Positions 44,348-56,390 of a stretch of 64,000 nucleotides of DNA are shown piece after piece (positions within the stretch are counted from its first letter, which is position 1; each line of letters starts with the position of its first letter). The notes below the pieces were generated by a model. The model had not been told where the DNA came from. It did not search any database and saw only the letters and a list, made by a program, of their open reading frames with translations. Position numbers and translations under genes: made by a program. Source of the stretch: Bimuria novae-zelandiae CBS 107.79 (lineage: Eukaryota > Ascomycota > Dothideomycetes > Pleosporales > Didymosphaeriaceae); the NCBI GenBank assembly GCA_010015655.1, contig ML976667.1, positions 265,002 through 329,001 on the forward strand, written 5' to 3'.

Positions 44348-45689
44348 GGCAGGCGCCTGGCGGACTGTGCTCGAGTGTCAGAATCTGGGGTCAGATTTCG
44401 AGCTCTTGCTTCGTTGCGCGTATGGAAGTCTTTATGAGGGGCCGTGGAGAAGCCGTGTAAGCGCGGTGAAGGCTAGGGGATCGAAATCCACGGGCTAGAC
44501 AGAAGATGCTGGGCTGCAGTCGAGTAAGGTACTGGGACCGCTGAAGCCGACGACCGGTCAGAAAATCAGTGATCGGCTGGATGCCGTGGTGGGGAGGTTA
44601 GGCGCGGAGTTGGAGCTCGCGCTACTGCGGGCAGATAGTCCCCGGCGGGATCAGTCTGTGCGCGGGGAGATGGCAGCATCGAATGAGCAGGGTGGCGGCT
44701 GAAACGCCTTGAATTACTTTGGGCTGTCACTTCCAAGCACCTTATTATTTACCATGGGCATGACGCGGAAAACGCGGTGGTGAGCGTTGCGATATCGCAC
44801 CATGCATGTGGCCACTCGGGTGTGGGTGTGCAGATCGGGTCGAACCTTCCGCAGGGTACATTAAACACAGGTCAACCACGTCGTATTCTATGCGAATCGC
44901 ATATTGTTCATATGTCCTGGGGTAACACGACGTCTGAGGCGACTACAGTACCATACCTTTGGTACCAAAAGTGTCTGGAAGAAGGCATGTGCACGGACGG
45001 GTTCCCGGCAACCAACCCTTAGGCGAATAAGCTTGAGTGTAGGCTATTAGACATCAAGCGAACTCGGAGTTTTGAATCGCCGGAGGAACATCAAGCTCAG
45101 GTTTAGACGTCGTCGTTGGGGCACAGCATCAGAGGCGAGCCATACGGTGGAGTCGATAGGTAGGCAATTGGATAGACGGTGGCGGAACGTATCAGAAAAA
45201 TGGCTTAAGAACGACACCTAATGAGGCTCAATCTCTAGCTTCTAGACCACCTGCACGTCAAAGCCCGAAGATGAACGCGTGGCCCACACATGGCTTTTCT
45301 CTCCGCCAAGGTGCTCCAACTGGTTCGATATGGGTGCTCGTCTAATGCCAACAAGCAGCTATGCATGTACGGAGTTGTTCGAGCTGCGTCTCTATAGAGT
45401 CCGAGCCATGCTGCACCCTCTACTTGCACAATGTGGGACTCTTCTGGCACAATAAGCTTCTGTAAAGGTCCGGATGCCGGATACGTCCGCGAATGCATAG
45501 CTTGTCACAATCTTAGTCTGAGCTGGAATACCTCGTCACCTTTTTGTACCTCAGGTTTTCATTCCCCACGTTATCCCCACAGGACATACATACCTACCTT
45601 CCCATCCCTTCGGCTGTCGTGCATGTACATACGAGCCATTGCACGCTCCGACCCAAGCCAAGCAATTTCGAAGATATTACCGACCAGAC
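44348..45689. other. Divergent region, AKR / AflR-like regulator
   Basis: About 1.3 kb. No gene supported; frames at 44777-45022 and 45235-45498 show no domain. No TCGN5CGA site seen here. Confidence 0.45.
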
Positions 45690-47110
45690 ATGCGGCCTAC
45701 CACCGAGCCCGGACATCACCAGACTATTGCCCCAGCGAGCTCACTAATGCCAACGACGCAAGCACGTCTGCGCAATTCTTGTGATGCCTGCAACACTGCC
45801 AAAGTAAAATGCTCCAAAGAACGTCCCTGCTGCCGTCGCTGCCAGAGGAAGGAGCAATTCTGTGTATATAGCGTCTCGTTACGGTGCTCCAAACGGCCGG
45901 TCGATGGTCATAAGACCTCGACACAAAAGAGAAGCAGCCCCTCAACAGCATCTACGCAGCCGGTGTCGGGGCTTCCTGCCCATGGACTTTCCCTCAGTAC
46001 CGGCTTGGAAGGAGTTTTGGATGCCTCGCTGGATTCGGCATCAACGATCCCTTCCTCCCTCTACGACTTTGACTCCTTATCCGCACTGTCAGACGTGAAT
46101 TTCGATCTCCACAATCTGGACGACTACTTCTCCTCTGACACCTATCTCCCACCCACGAACTTCCATGCCTACGCCAACACAGCGGCAAGCACGCCACCAG
46201 CACAATCGACATTCCTTGGGCAGAAAGAGCCGAGATATAGGTGCGTTCCGTGACTCTCTAGGAACCTCAACACAAGACCGGGCCGTGCTAATGTCGTTCA
46301 GCGATTGTATACCGCCCTCGGTCTCCAGACCAACGGTACCCCTTTGCGGCTGCCAGCAGCACATCCTCTCCAAACTATCCGAACTATCTCTTTCTGCAAC
46401 CAACAGCAACGCGCCGGTACCATTCGACCGCGCGTTGTCCGAGAACCGGGTGAGTGCGACCCTCTCCAACCTATGCTGTAGCTGACCGCGCCCAACAGGC
46501 CATCGTAGCCCTCTGCACCAGCACGCTCGACTGCTCGACCTGCGCGCGAAGCGACGACATCACGCTCATACTCACGCTTTCCGCGCTTCTCGCGCACGTC
46601 CTGCAGGTTTTTGAGTCTTTATTCCGACACCGGCGCGAGGCGCTCTCGTCACGCTCCGGCACCGGCGATACGGGCGGTCCGAGCCCCCCCGAGAGCGTCA
46701 CCAGCCGCGACACGCCCTCCTCGTTCGCGCTCACCTTCCCCTCCCTCGACCTGCTCACGCCGCCCGGCAGCGTGCACGGCAGTCGCGCGGGCACAACCGC
46801 CGCCAGCGGTCTCAGCACGCCCGCCGCCTTCGGCTCGCCGCTCGCAGCCGGCGGACCCACGCACACGGTGCGCCTCAGCCTAGGCACGTACGAGCTCGAC
46901 GAGCGCGACGAGTTCATCCTGCAGACTTCGTTGCTGAAGATCGAGCTGAGCAAGATTACGGCGCTGGTTGAGGCGTTCGAGGCAAGGTTGTGTGCGACGA
47001 AGTTGCATCATGATCTTGTGGCGTACTTGAGGGGAAGTCTGGGCGCAAATTATGAAGCGTTGAAGAGGTTGTCGAGTGTGGGGAGGGCGGCGGGGTTGGA
47101 GGGGTTGTAG
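45690..47110 (+). CDS. AflR-like Zn2Cys6 transcription factor, cluster regulator
   Basis: Three exons (45690-46240, 46302-46449, 46499-47110; introns 61 and 49 nt) give 436 residues, close to the size of AflR proteins. An alternative start is ATG 45747. The DNA-binding domain is SCDACNTAKVKCSKERPCCRRCQ followed by FCVYSVSLR (paraphrased), the six Cys in C-x2-C-x6-C spacing. A Ser/Pro-rich linker leads to the AflR-type C-terminal domain, with DCIPP, CGCQQHIL, a CSTCARSDD motif and the closing LLKIELSKITALVEAF helix. It very likely switches on this cluster. One TCGN5CGA site, the AflR consensus, lies in the PKS promoter. Confidence 0.92.
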
Positions 47111-47860
47111 GAGGGACCCTTTTTGTTCTTGACGTCTACGAGACGCTCTGGATAGTTGTCCCGTGATAGGATGGAGTGAAGTGTATCTCGGGGATGTACC
47201 ATTCGCCTGTGTATCGTGTATAGCTTCCATGTCCATGACGATCAGCATCTTCCAATGCTCTTGCGCTCTTCATCTCGCCTCGTCGCTCGCTCGCTGGACC
47301 TCTCCACTCTCCCAATTCTTTTCTCGCATACGACCTTCCCTCGTGTCCTTCCACGACCACAACCTCCAGTACTATATACCCTACCCACTCGGCGATGCTC
47401 CCCCGCAAGACCGAGCCGTCGACGTGGGTGCATGCCCGTGGTTCTCCCCCCAACACCCGACTGCATTCGGCGACAACGATCGGTGACCTCGCTGGTAACA
47501 AATTTTACTGCATCATATGATTGCTTAGATATATTCAAGTATATCATGTCACATTGCGCACTTTCGGTATCGATGAAACACTGCCATGGGGTTGTGCTCA
47601 ATGGTTCTTCGAGCGTCACCAAACAGTGACCGAAGCGTCTCAACGGCATACGTGAGCGTGGTTTTGAGGATACCACACTGCTGGTAGAGTTTGGACTTCC
47701 TTCATTGGAATTAATTGCACGAAGGAGTCGAGTACTGTGACCCGCAACTTTCAGCCCTCACTCTGGCCGCAGCATCACAGTCATGAACAAGCGTCTAAAA
47801 ACCAAGTATTCCTATATATTTTACCCCATTCTATCTTCGCCCCAAGTATCTACAACCCAT
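47111..47860. other. Intergenic, convergent 3' ends
   Basis: Between convergent genes. Overlapping frames on both strands have no recognisable domain. Confidence 0.4.
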
Positions 47861-49199
47861 CTACGGGCTCTCAGTTGGCTGCCACACCGCCTCAATAATC
47901 CACAACAAACTCCCCTCCGGCTTCTTCGCATACTGAAACGCAAACCTCGGATCCGCCTCCTTGAACAAGCCCTCCCACTCCCCAACCGTCCTCTCCTTGC
48001 TATTAAACATCGCCAACATGCAAAGATCCAGTGACGTGAGCACTTTGTAGTCCCAGTCGCTGACCTCGCCGGGGTTCGGCAGAACGCCCTCGTTGATGAG
48101 CACCTTGGCGCCCGGCTTGAGCGCAGGCACGAGGTTCTTGATGAACTTGACGACGTACTGGTCGGGCCAGTTGAGCAGGACCGAGCGGAACATGTACACG
48201 TCGGCGCCGTGGTAGGGCTGCACTGCGTTGAGATCGTGCCCGATGAAGGAGATGCGGTCCTTGAATTCCGCGGGGAGCATTTCTTCGCCTTGGGCCGTGG
48301 TGCCGGGGAGGTCTTCCACGATGAATTTGAGCTTCGGGTGGGATTTGGCGATGGCAAGGGAGATGTGGCCGTGGGAGCCGCCGAGCTAGGGGGGGTCAGT
48401 ATTGCGTGCTTGCAGGCGTTACAGGAATGGAGTGGGTTGGACTTACATCGACGACGGTGCTCTCGCCGAGGGCGGGCCAGTCGTAGTTGGTGATGAGGTG
48501 CTCGACCTTGTGGCTGGCGCCCTTGGAGAAGTTGCTCATGGAGAGACCGAACACGCGGGCGCGTTCAGGTCGCTGGGCCAGGAACTCGAAGATGGTTTGG
48601 CCGTCGAAGGCAAGCGCGAAGCCGGCGTCGCTCTGCTCGCCACTGTCGGGGGACTGGATGAGCTGCTTGACTGCGTTGACGGAGGCGGGACCCCACTCCT
48701 CGAAGGTCATGTCGAGCCAGTCGCGGACGCTGGAGCCCTCAAGGAGAGCCTCAGAGCCCGCAGTGTGGGCCACAACACCCGGGGAAACCTCCTTGAAGAC
48801 GTGGTAGATGGCGGCGTGGCGGACGAATCGCATGACGAGCGGCTCCTTGAGGCCAGTCTTTTGCGAGATCTCAGCGAAAGTGGCAGTGCCGTGGAGGGGG
48901 ATGGCATCGTGGAGGCGGAAGTGCATTATAGCGTGAAGGGAAATGTTGTCGTTGTACTGGTTCCATGCCTTCCACCTGAGGTCCTCAGCGGGCCCAAGGG
49001 CGAGGGCCTGTAGGTCCTGCGCAGCCTTGAGGAGCCTGATGCGGGAAGCCTGGAGGTCCTCATCGGTTGAAGGGATGGGGAGCTCGCCGGGGGCGCCGAC
49101 TTCGAAGCTGGGAAGAGGGAGATTGTTGCTTGTGATGTAGCTGGTGAGCTTTTGGGCCTCAGCGGAGGCGATGGCCGCGAGCTCGGTGAGAGCAGACAT
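47861..49199 (-). CDS. SAM-dependent O-methyltransferase (COMT/OmtA type)
   Basis: Two exons (49199-48447, 48385-47861; 61-nt intron) give 425 residues. The N-terminal dimerisation domain includes FAEISQKTGLKEPLVMRFVRHA; the SAM-binding site VVDLGGSHGHISLAIA is formed across the splice. FIVEDLPG, RISFIGHDL, DVYMFRSVLLNWPD and the VLINEGVLPNPGE loop follow in the order of fungal type-2 O-methyltransferases of the AflP/OmtA kind. Methylates a phenolic hydroxyl of the polyketide. It is cytosolic and directly precedes the transposon island that splits the cluster. Confidence 0.93.
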
Positions 49200-50045
49200 T
49201 GTGTCTAGGGTATAAAACGAATACGATGAAAGATACAATGGGAGAGATGCTGAAGGTAAGAGAATTGGATGGAGTGATTCGAGCTGATGGAAGCGAACCA
49301 AACTATCTAATCAATTAAGAAGTGTCACTCCACTGCCAGGAGGTTCCGTTTTATTGTACGTAGCCTGCCCCTCGCATTGAGTATCGTTGGTCAGCATTGC
49401 AGAGGGTCACAGCGGCGCCCACACGCGTTTTCCATAGCTCGTCAGACCTTCGCATTCCGTTGCATGCGCAACATCATGGTGTCGGTCTTCCGTCAAGTTT
49501 GCATCCGCTAAATCGATCCGACTATCACGTTTCACAGAGCAACAGACCATGCGATGCGGTATAGCGTAGCTCGGCTGTCGCTAACACGGAGACAGTAGAG
49601 CATGCGGAGGGCGAGACTACCGATATCGACGAAATCTAGCGGTACGCCCGCTGTTGGTGGTGGTAGTGTTGGTTGTCAGCCGTCAGCCGAGTTGTAAGGG
49701 CAATATCTAGATAAAGACCAACTGGAGGCTTAGTATGCCGGCGACCAGCATCCTTGTCGAGGCCGGCGAAAGTAATGAACGGGATCGGTGCTCGGTGTCG
49801 GGTCTGCAATTAGAGCCAACATTCGTCGGCCTAGGCATTGGCACTCCACATGGAAGGGCTGGGGAGGCGTGGGTGGCCCAGAAGGACGGCCACTACGTCG
49901 AATCCGCGTACCCACGCGTGAAGTCAAATCGGAATGGTGATATCATGGTATTCTCGACGTAGTTGTGATTGCGGGGTCATCGGAGGACACTCGTGAACAC
50001 TTGGCTACGGGCATCAACAATTATTGTACCATGCCTATTAGGGCT
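49200..50045. other. Intergenic between O-methyltransferase and transposon
   Basis: Promoter of the O-methyltransferase and then the left flank of the transposon. A frame at 49735-49962 is unconvincing. Confidence 0.45.
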
Positions 50046-50047
50046 TA

Positions 50048-50104
50048 CCGTAGCTTGGCAGGTCGTGCGCGCTGTCAGGTCATGCACACCCTAACAAAAT
50101 CGCT
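50048..50104 (+). repeat. Left terminal inverted repeat
   Basis: 57 bp beginning CCGTAG, with 55 of 57 bases matching the right arm; preceded by TA at 50046-50047. Both mismatches are C/T transitions. Confidence 0.85.
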
Positions 50105-50929
50105 CCCTCTATTAAACGCGTCATAACTCCACTAATATAGACCTAAACCTAGCTATAATTAATAATAATAAATTACTAGAACTAAGAAAATAATTCTTAT
50201 ATACTTAAATAGCTAAAAAGTATAGTATTATGTACTTAACGTTAAAGCATAGTTATACACGCGTTACGCAGGCGCATATAGTTAGTTATAAAAAAAATTA
50301 AAATTTTAGCTAATAATAAGAATAGGAGCTTCTATAATGTTACTATATCTGTGCGCGTGTCGAGCCACTTCGCATGTCAAGCCACCTAACACTAAAAGAC
50401 TAAATAACTCCATAAATTTAACGCGTTGTGACTCTATTAATATAGTAGTAATTAAAAATGCGATTAAAGCTATTTAATTTCTAAATTTAAAAGAAAAATT
50501 CTTATATAAAAAAATTGCTACTACTTATAGTGTTAATACGACTACGTTATACTAAACATATAAGCGCGTTTAAGCCCTAAATAAAGCTAAAAAAAAATAT
50601 TAACTAGTAAAAATTTAACCTATAATAAAAGGAGGAGCTTATACGATATATTAAAAGTCTTATAAAGAAATATATACCTCCTACTAGAGAAATAATACGG
50701 AACTTTACCTCTATAATAGTAAAAGAGCTAATTAGCAAGAGCTAAGTTTCACGCTTTATTAACTAATATAGTATTTATCTTATTTTATAATAGATAGTTA
50801 GTATAAATAGTAATTGCCACAACGCTAATTTAGTAAATAAATACTATTACTTTTTTATTCTTTTATATAGTAAGATAAATTAATATTGCATAGATCTTCG
50901 TTATATTTATAATATAGATAAAAATGCTA

Positions 50930-52770
50930 CCTCCCTCCGCAAGGCTACTATTGCCTGTGTGTACCCGTCGCTTCTGTATGGGACTGAGTGCTGGTACAGA
51001 GGCCGCACTAAACAGCCACACACACTTAAACCAGGCAGGCCACAAGAGGTCAGCGCTTACATTGGATGGCACATAGCTACTATAGATAAGACGCTAGCCA
51101 TAGCAGCAAGAGGCATCCTACCAGTGTGGAGGACAGCCCCTACAGCCTCACTCTTCCGGGACGCTGGACTACTATCGGCAACAGCAGCACTAGAGGAAGC
51201 TAAACTCATATTTGCAACCCACCTGCGCGCTACAGATGCAGACCATCCCCTTACTAGGCGCACAGCAGTATATGTAGTAAATAGGGGTATAAAAACTAGA
51301 AAACCCCAGCGAGTTAAGACTAAAGTCTAATAAATAGCATCTTTTCTACTAAAGATCTTTAGAACTATACTTATAGCCTTTTACTACTTAACTAGCTGCT
51401 GAATAGACCTAACGCTTAGTATAGATAAGATGACTATAGCTAAGGTTTTTAATAAATAGTGGGCTTAGCTCCTACTATTAGATGTTACTATTTTCTTAGA
51501 TAGCTCTGAATGGTACATAAAGGAAGGAGAAAAGCGGGTTACCTATAGCTTTGTAATATATTAGAATAGATAGTAACTGTATAACGGGCGCGGATTACTT
51601 AGCCCTACTTCTTACGTCTCTTTGACGCTGAGGTAATAGGAGCATGGAGAGGCCTCTAGTATACTATAAGATAACTAGAGCTTAATACCCGCCGAATCTG
51701 GCTATGTATAGATAGCACCTTAGTTACATGGTGCCTGAGGGGCGATGCACCCCTTACCTTTTAATGGACCTTTTAGAGTGCTATGGCGCTATGGAGACTT
51801 AAGATATTACTATTAAGTGGGCCCCTGGATACCTGGATATTGAAGGGAACGAGGCAGCAGACAGACTAGCTAACCTAAAGCCTAATACCTATTACCCCTA
51901 ACTAGTAAAGCTGCTCTGCCTATACTCTTAGGCATTAAGATAATTGCCCGTAAGATATTATAACACATAGCAGATCTAGTGGTCTGAAAAGAAGAACAAA
52001 CTCTCTAGATGGTACAAAAGCTAGCACCTAGACTATGCACCACGTAATAGTCTAAAGGAACTAAACCTACTGAGAGCTATCTTAGCTAGACTGCTTTCTA
52101 TCTAGTCTAGACATGGGGATTTTGCCTGGTACTACTATAAGTACAACTATAAGGATACGAACCTTACCTGCTTATGCGGACAGGATAACATACTAGAGCA
52201 CCTTGCGCTCTGCCGCAAGACCCTAGGGGCCTTTAGTAAATGGCCACTTCGACCACCTACACCACCATCTAGCCGGCCGAAGGCCTGGCGTATACTGCGG
52301 TGCTGATGGGGGATCCAGAGGCCTTCGAAGCCTTCACCCAACTCACACAGTACTACACCAGGATCTGCCCCCGCTAGCTCTTGCAGCCCTGCAACCAACA
52401 AGCAATGTAGCACCTGGCAGAACTAGGTCTAGCACAACAGCTGCAATACTCCCCACCCTTCTTCCTCTCTTTTCCCCCCTCCCCCTACACACACACAATC
52501 TCTCTCTCTCTTGGCACATAGATGCCTCAAAATGTAAAGAAATCACCCTAATGTACATACATCGCTCAGCCTCCCAAATTGGAAGGGGAACTGTAGTTCT
52601 GAAACGGTAGTAATACCCGCACAGGCAAGAAATGCTTTCTAAGGTAGTGTGGCAACACTGTAATTCTATAGCTTAGCGCGTCGTATATGCCCTTCGGGAG
52701 GCGAGATGGTGGACCTAATCCCCATCAAACAGACGAAAATGAATACCAACCAACTAACTAACCAACCTCT
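50930..52770 (+). mobile_element. Degenerate LINE (non-LTR) retrotransposon fragment with RNase H and zinc knuckle
   Basis: At 50960-51280 the frame SLLYGTECWYRGRT...RGILPVWRTAP is the end of a reverse transcriptase of fungal LINEs. At 51816-51879 KWAPGYLDIEGNEAADRLAN is the C-terminal RNase H signature. At 52150-52216 TCLCG...EHLALCR is the terminal zinc-binding motif. The order is that of Tad-like LINEs. Frames are broken by shifts and stops, and the 5' part is missing or unreadable. The fragment ends in an ACTAACTAACCAACC-type simple tail at about 52748-52768, a LINE 3' end. It appears inserted inside the DNA transposon. Confidence 0.75.
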
Positions 52771-53624
52771 ATATCTAAAGGCTATCCTTAAGCGATTTAA
52801 CAATAATTATCTACCTAAGTAAAAATTATAAAAAAGCTTAACATTAGTACTTAGCGTATTAAATTAGAGAAAAATTAATAAACTTCTAAAAACTTATATT
52901 AATATAAGGGCTAGTAATATAGCTAAAATACTAAGTTAAACTATATACTTAATTTTTACACAAGCTTAGCTTGTAAAGTATAAAAATTAGGGCCTATAAA
53001 AGGCCTTAGCTATCTAAAAAAAAGACGCTTAAAGCAAGATAGGCCTCTACCTTTTAATTAGCTATATAAGAATTAAGGAAGAGCTACTTTTTAGTTACTT
53101 TATAGTATATAATAAGTACGTAATTATTAATATAAAAAAGATATTAAAGCGTAGTAACTATAGCTTTAAAAAAGTAAGTAAGTAGAGGCCCGTTAGGCTA
53201 ATTAGTAACTTAAAATAAGACTACTTTAAGAGAAGCGGATTACTTAAGTAGCTACTAAAAATATACGCGTAAAGTAAAGAGCTAATAAAGCTATAAAGTA
53301 ATACTTTAAGTAATAGGTCTATAAGGCATAAAGTTAACTTTAAAAATATATTAAAATATCTAAGTTAGGTAGTAAAAATATTTTAAAGCCTTTTAATAAA
53401 GCTAATAAGAAAAAATAGTCTTAGGGTAAGCCTATAAATATTAATAAAGCTTTATTTATTATATTTATCTTAAGGTCGCATAGTAGCTAAATAATTAACA
53501 TACTAAATAGATATTAATAATTTAAGTAGCTAATAATTATTTACAGACCTTAAAGATCTTAACCCCAGAAAATTTCGTAATAATATTAATTATAGGTGGC
53601 TTAGTAGCCTTATGTTGCTGGCCA

Positions 53625-53681
53625 AGCGATTTTGTTGGGGTGTGCATGACCTGACAGCGCGCACGACCTGCCAAACTACGG
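53625..53681 (-). repeat. Right terminal inverted repeat
   Basis: Inverted copy of 50048-50104, followed by TA at 53682-53683. Confidence 0.85.
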
Positions 53682-53683
53682 TA

Positions 53684-54353
53684 GCGGATGGTCGGATCAG
53701 TGCTTCCATATTGATAGTGCAATGAGGAAGAACGCTGCATCACACTGCAAAATTGCGTGATAGAAATAATTTTGTGCCGGAATCATCCTGCAGTAGATGT
53801 TGCTTTGGAAAGCGTCCCGCAAAATGTGAAGGTCTCCCTTTTATAAAACATCCCGGCAGGGAATTAGCATGCACTTATCGCCCATTCCATGATGGATGAT
53901 TCAATGAAACCTTTATCTAGAAGCAGAAAATGTTGTGTAGAATAGCTTGACTGAGCCTTCTGTGTGATGTTATTTAATATTGAAACCCCTCGTGAAGTCG
54001 ACCTAGAACTACCATTCCTAAGTCTACCGCATGCATACGCATCGGAAGCAAGAACAAACACAAATACACACCTAAGCTTCAAAGGCGAGTTCCTCCTAAA
54101 ATCAATCTACAAATTGTGGTAATCCGGCATTGTATTTTTGTGAGCTGAGGGAATTCAAGATCGTACACGCACTTATTCACCAACGCAGCCATTCGCACTC
54201 TCAACGAGAATGGCGTTGACTAAAAATCACGGGAGAAGACAACGTTTGATTTTGTAATTTGTTTTGATTAGTCTAACCAAGCCACTCTAATGGCAGCCTT
54301 ATGAGCCTACGGCTCGGATATCTATATAGCATGAGGATCGAGAAAGGAACGCC
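53684..54353. other. Intergenic, right flank of transposon
   Basis: No gene seen. Ends at the 3' end of the NmrA-like gene. Confidence 0.4.
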
Positions 54354-55536
54354 TTAGTTGGCAACCGCGGTGAAGACGGGGCTCTTGCCAATGTACTCCT
54401 TCCAGGTAGTGAGCGGCTCGTCAACAATGGCGTGGCTCGCATCGAGCTTCTCGCCGCCAAAGTAACCCGCCACATCGAACAGCTGGTGGTTCTCTAGCAT
54501 CTCTTGCTGGAAGCTTTCGGGGAGGCCGAAGCTGCCGAGGATGCCCTTGTAGACGTCGCCGGGGAGCTGGTTGTACGCGGCCGAGGCGCTGGTCTTCGGG
54601 TACACCTCCTTCAACTCCTCAACGATACGGGTCGGAGTGTAGTAAGCGGTGGCACCGAGCACGCGCTGCCCGAGGAGCTTGTCGCGGTTCTCGAAGATGC
54701 CCTTGACGAACTTACCCGTATCGTCTTCGGCGTCGAAGAGCGGGATGGGGGCGTCCTTGGTGGTGGGGAGGTTGAGCGTCCAGCCGGTCTGCTCGGAGAT
54801 AGCCATGCCAGGAAGGTTAGACATGAAGTAGCCGGCGAGGAAGAAGGTGGCGGGGATGCCGAGCTCGCGGATGTACTCCTCGACCGTAGCCTTGCTGTCG
54901 AAGTGGTGGACGTTGGTGAGCTTGCCGTTGGTGACTAATTGTTATGTTAGTCAAGGTCGTGCTGGAATGGATGGAGAAGACTCACGCTTGGTGACGTTCA
55001 AGAGAGAAGACCAGACAAGGTGCTGGACACCCTCAGCCTTGGCGGCGTCAGCGACAGCCTTGCCCTGGGTAATCTCAGGTGCGGCGTCCATCTTCTCGAG
55101 GAAGTTGGTCACAGCGAAGACGCCATAGGCGCCCTTGAGGACGGGAGCAATGGTCTCGGGGGCGTTCAGGTCGGCCTGCCAGTGTTAGTGAGGGCCATGT
55201 ACAAAGTAGGCGTAAATCATTGTATTCCTTATCCTGAGGTAACACCAGTCGTGTAGATGCAAGGTTGGGTGAGACACTTCAGTTTGGACTTGACTTGATC
55301 CTTCGTGTTACCCCAGGACAAGCAATACAGTGGCGATTTTAAGCATGCTGTAGACATACAGAGACGACCTCAGCGCCGAGCTCCTTGAGCTTCTGTGCGG
55401 CCTCCTTGGTGGTGTCACGGGTGACGGCCTTGACGTGGTATTTGGCAGCCGTCTTGGGGTCGGCGAGTATGGTCTTGACCACGGAGCCTCCCTGCTTGCC
55501 AGTGGCACCGAAGACGACAATGGTTTGCTTGGCCAT
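54354..55536 (-). CDS. NmrA-like NAD(P)-binding protein
   Basis: Three exons (55536-55360, 55175-54986, 54934-54354; introns 184 and 51 nt) give 315 residues from ATG 55536. The dinucleotide motif VVFGATGKQGGSVV (GxxGxxG) stands at the start. YHVKAVTRDTTKEAA, AYGVFAVTNFLE, GVQHLVWSSLLNV and an HHFDSKATVEEYIR segment are NmrA-family landmarks. An earlier in-frame ATG at 55677 would add 47 Ser/Thr/Pro-rich residues, which look like translated leader. In cercosporin-type clusters a related protein acts as a reductase (CTB6). Here a tailoring reductase or redox sensor role is inferred. Divergent from the MBOAT gene. Confidence 0.87.
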
Positions 55537-56390
55537 GGTGGTAGGTGCAGGTGTAGTTGTAGTTGCGGATGTAGGAGTTGTTGTGGAAGTTGGTTCTTTG
55601 GAAGGAGCTGCTGTGGATTGAGGGCGTGATTTGGAGCTCTTGGAGGAGCGACCGAGCAGCTTTTTGAAGGCTTTCATCGTAGGCGGGTCCGAGGCAATTT
55701 TTCAGCTTGGTGGAGTTAATCTGCAGCCGCGTCGTTCTTTGAAGTTCTTTGGTGCGAGGATGAGGCACGGTTGCAGATTGGGCGGAGCGCTCGCTGCTGG
55801 TGAAGGCCGAGAAGTGTATGCGACGGCGCGGCCCCGCGACCGGATTGGGCGTGTGGCTACGCTAACGGCCAGGTATGCAGGTGCTGCTACCGTGCCTGGG
55901 GTAAATCACGCTCTGTTAATGCCCGTGCCGAAGTTTTGATTCCCGAGCCCGTCGTTGCCAAATCAGTAGCAAAGGGCTGTATACACCGACGGGGTCCTGT
56001 TGCTTACCATTGGCCGGACGCGGGGGGTTAACGTGAAGGAACGAAGGAGCGACTCACCGAAGCGCTTACCAAGCTGCTCCATCATCAATGCGCCAGCTGT
56101 GTTGCATTCACCACCCCCACCACCGTCATGCACCATGTCTCTCACATCTAGGTGGCGAACGTCACACTTGATCTCCCCCCTCAAGTCCGCCAAACATGAC
56201 ATTGCAGTCCGAAGACCGTACTCCACACTGACTGCAAGCGTCCGTAGCAATGTTGCAATGGCTGGTAAAAGAGCTGTGCGATCCACTGTAGGGGGACGCG
56301 CCCTTGCAGCACTGTGTTCTTTGTTTGTTCTTCCATTTCTGCCATATTGCGGACGTCACGTGAAGTGGTATCCGTTTCGCGTCCTCCACT
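55537..56390. other. Divergent promoter, NmrA-like / MBOAT
   Basis: No gene; shared upstream region of 854 bp. No TCGN5CGA found. Confidence 0.45.

Larger units (their letters stand above)
50046..53683. mobile_element. 3.6-kb RIPed DNA transposon with 57-bp terminal inverted repeats and nested LINE
   Basis: Near-identical inverted repeats (50048-50104, 53625-53681) sit at the ends, each directly flanked by TA, which suggests a TA target duplication as made by Tc1/mariner/pogo elements. The DNA just inside both ends (50105-50930, 52770-53600) is AT-rich with Gln/Trp codons turned to stops, a RIP pattern. Around 53000-53500 (plus) a Lys/Arg/Gln-rich frame, with stops passed over, vaguely recalls a pogo transposase tail; this is weak. 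The middle is occupied by a LINE fragment. No intact gene. It interrupts the polyketide cluster. Confidence 0.75.

Noticed and set aside
49735..49962. 75-residue plus-strand frame left of the transposon
   Set aside because: No recognisable motif, ordinary composition, no sign of a signal peptide or introns.
53000..53500. Pogo/Fot transposase C-terminus on the plus strand
   Set aside because: The resemblance rests on a Lys/Gln-rich composition after passing over many stops; too weak to call as a gene remnant on its own.
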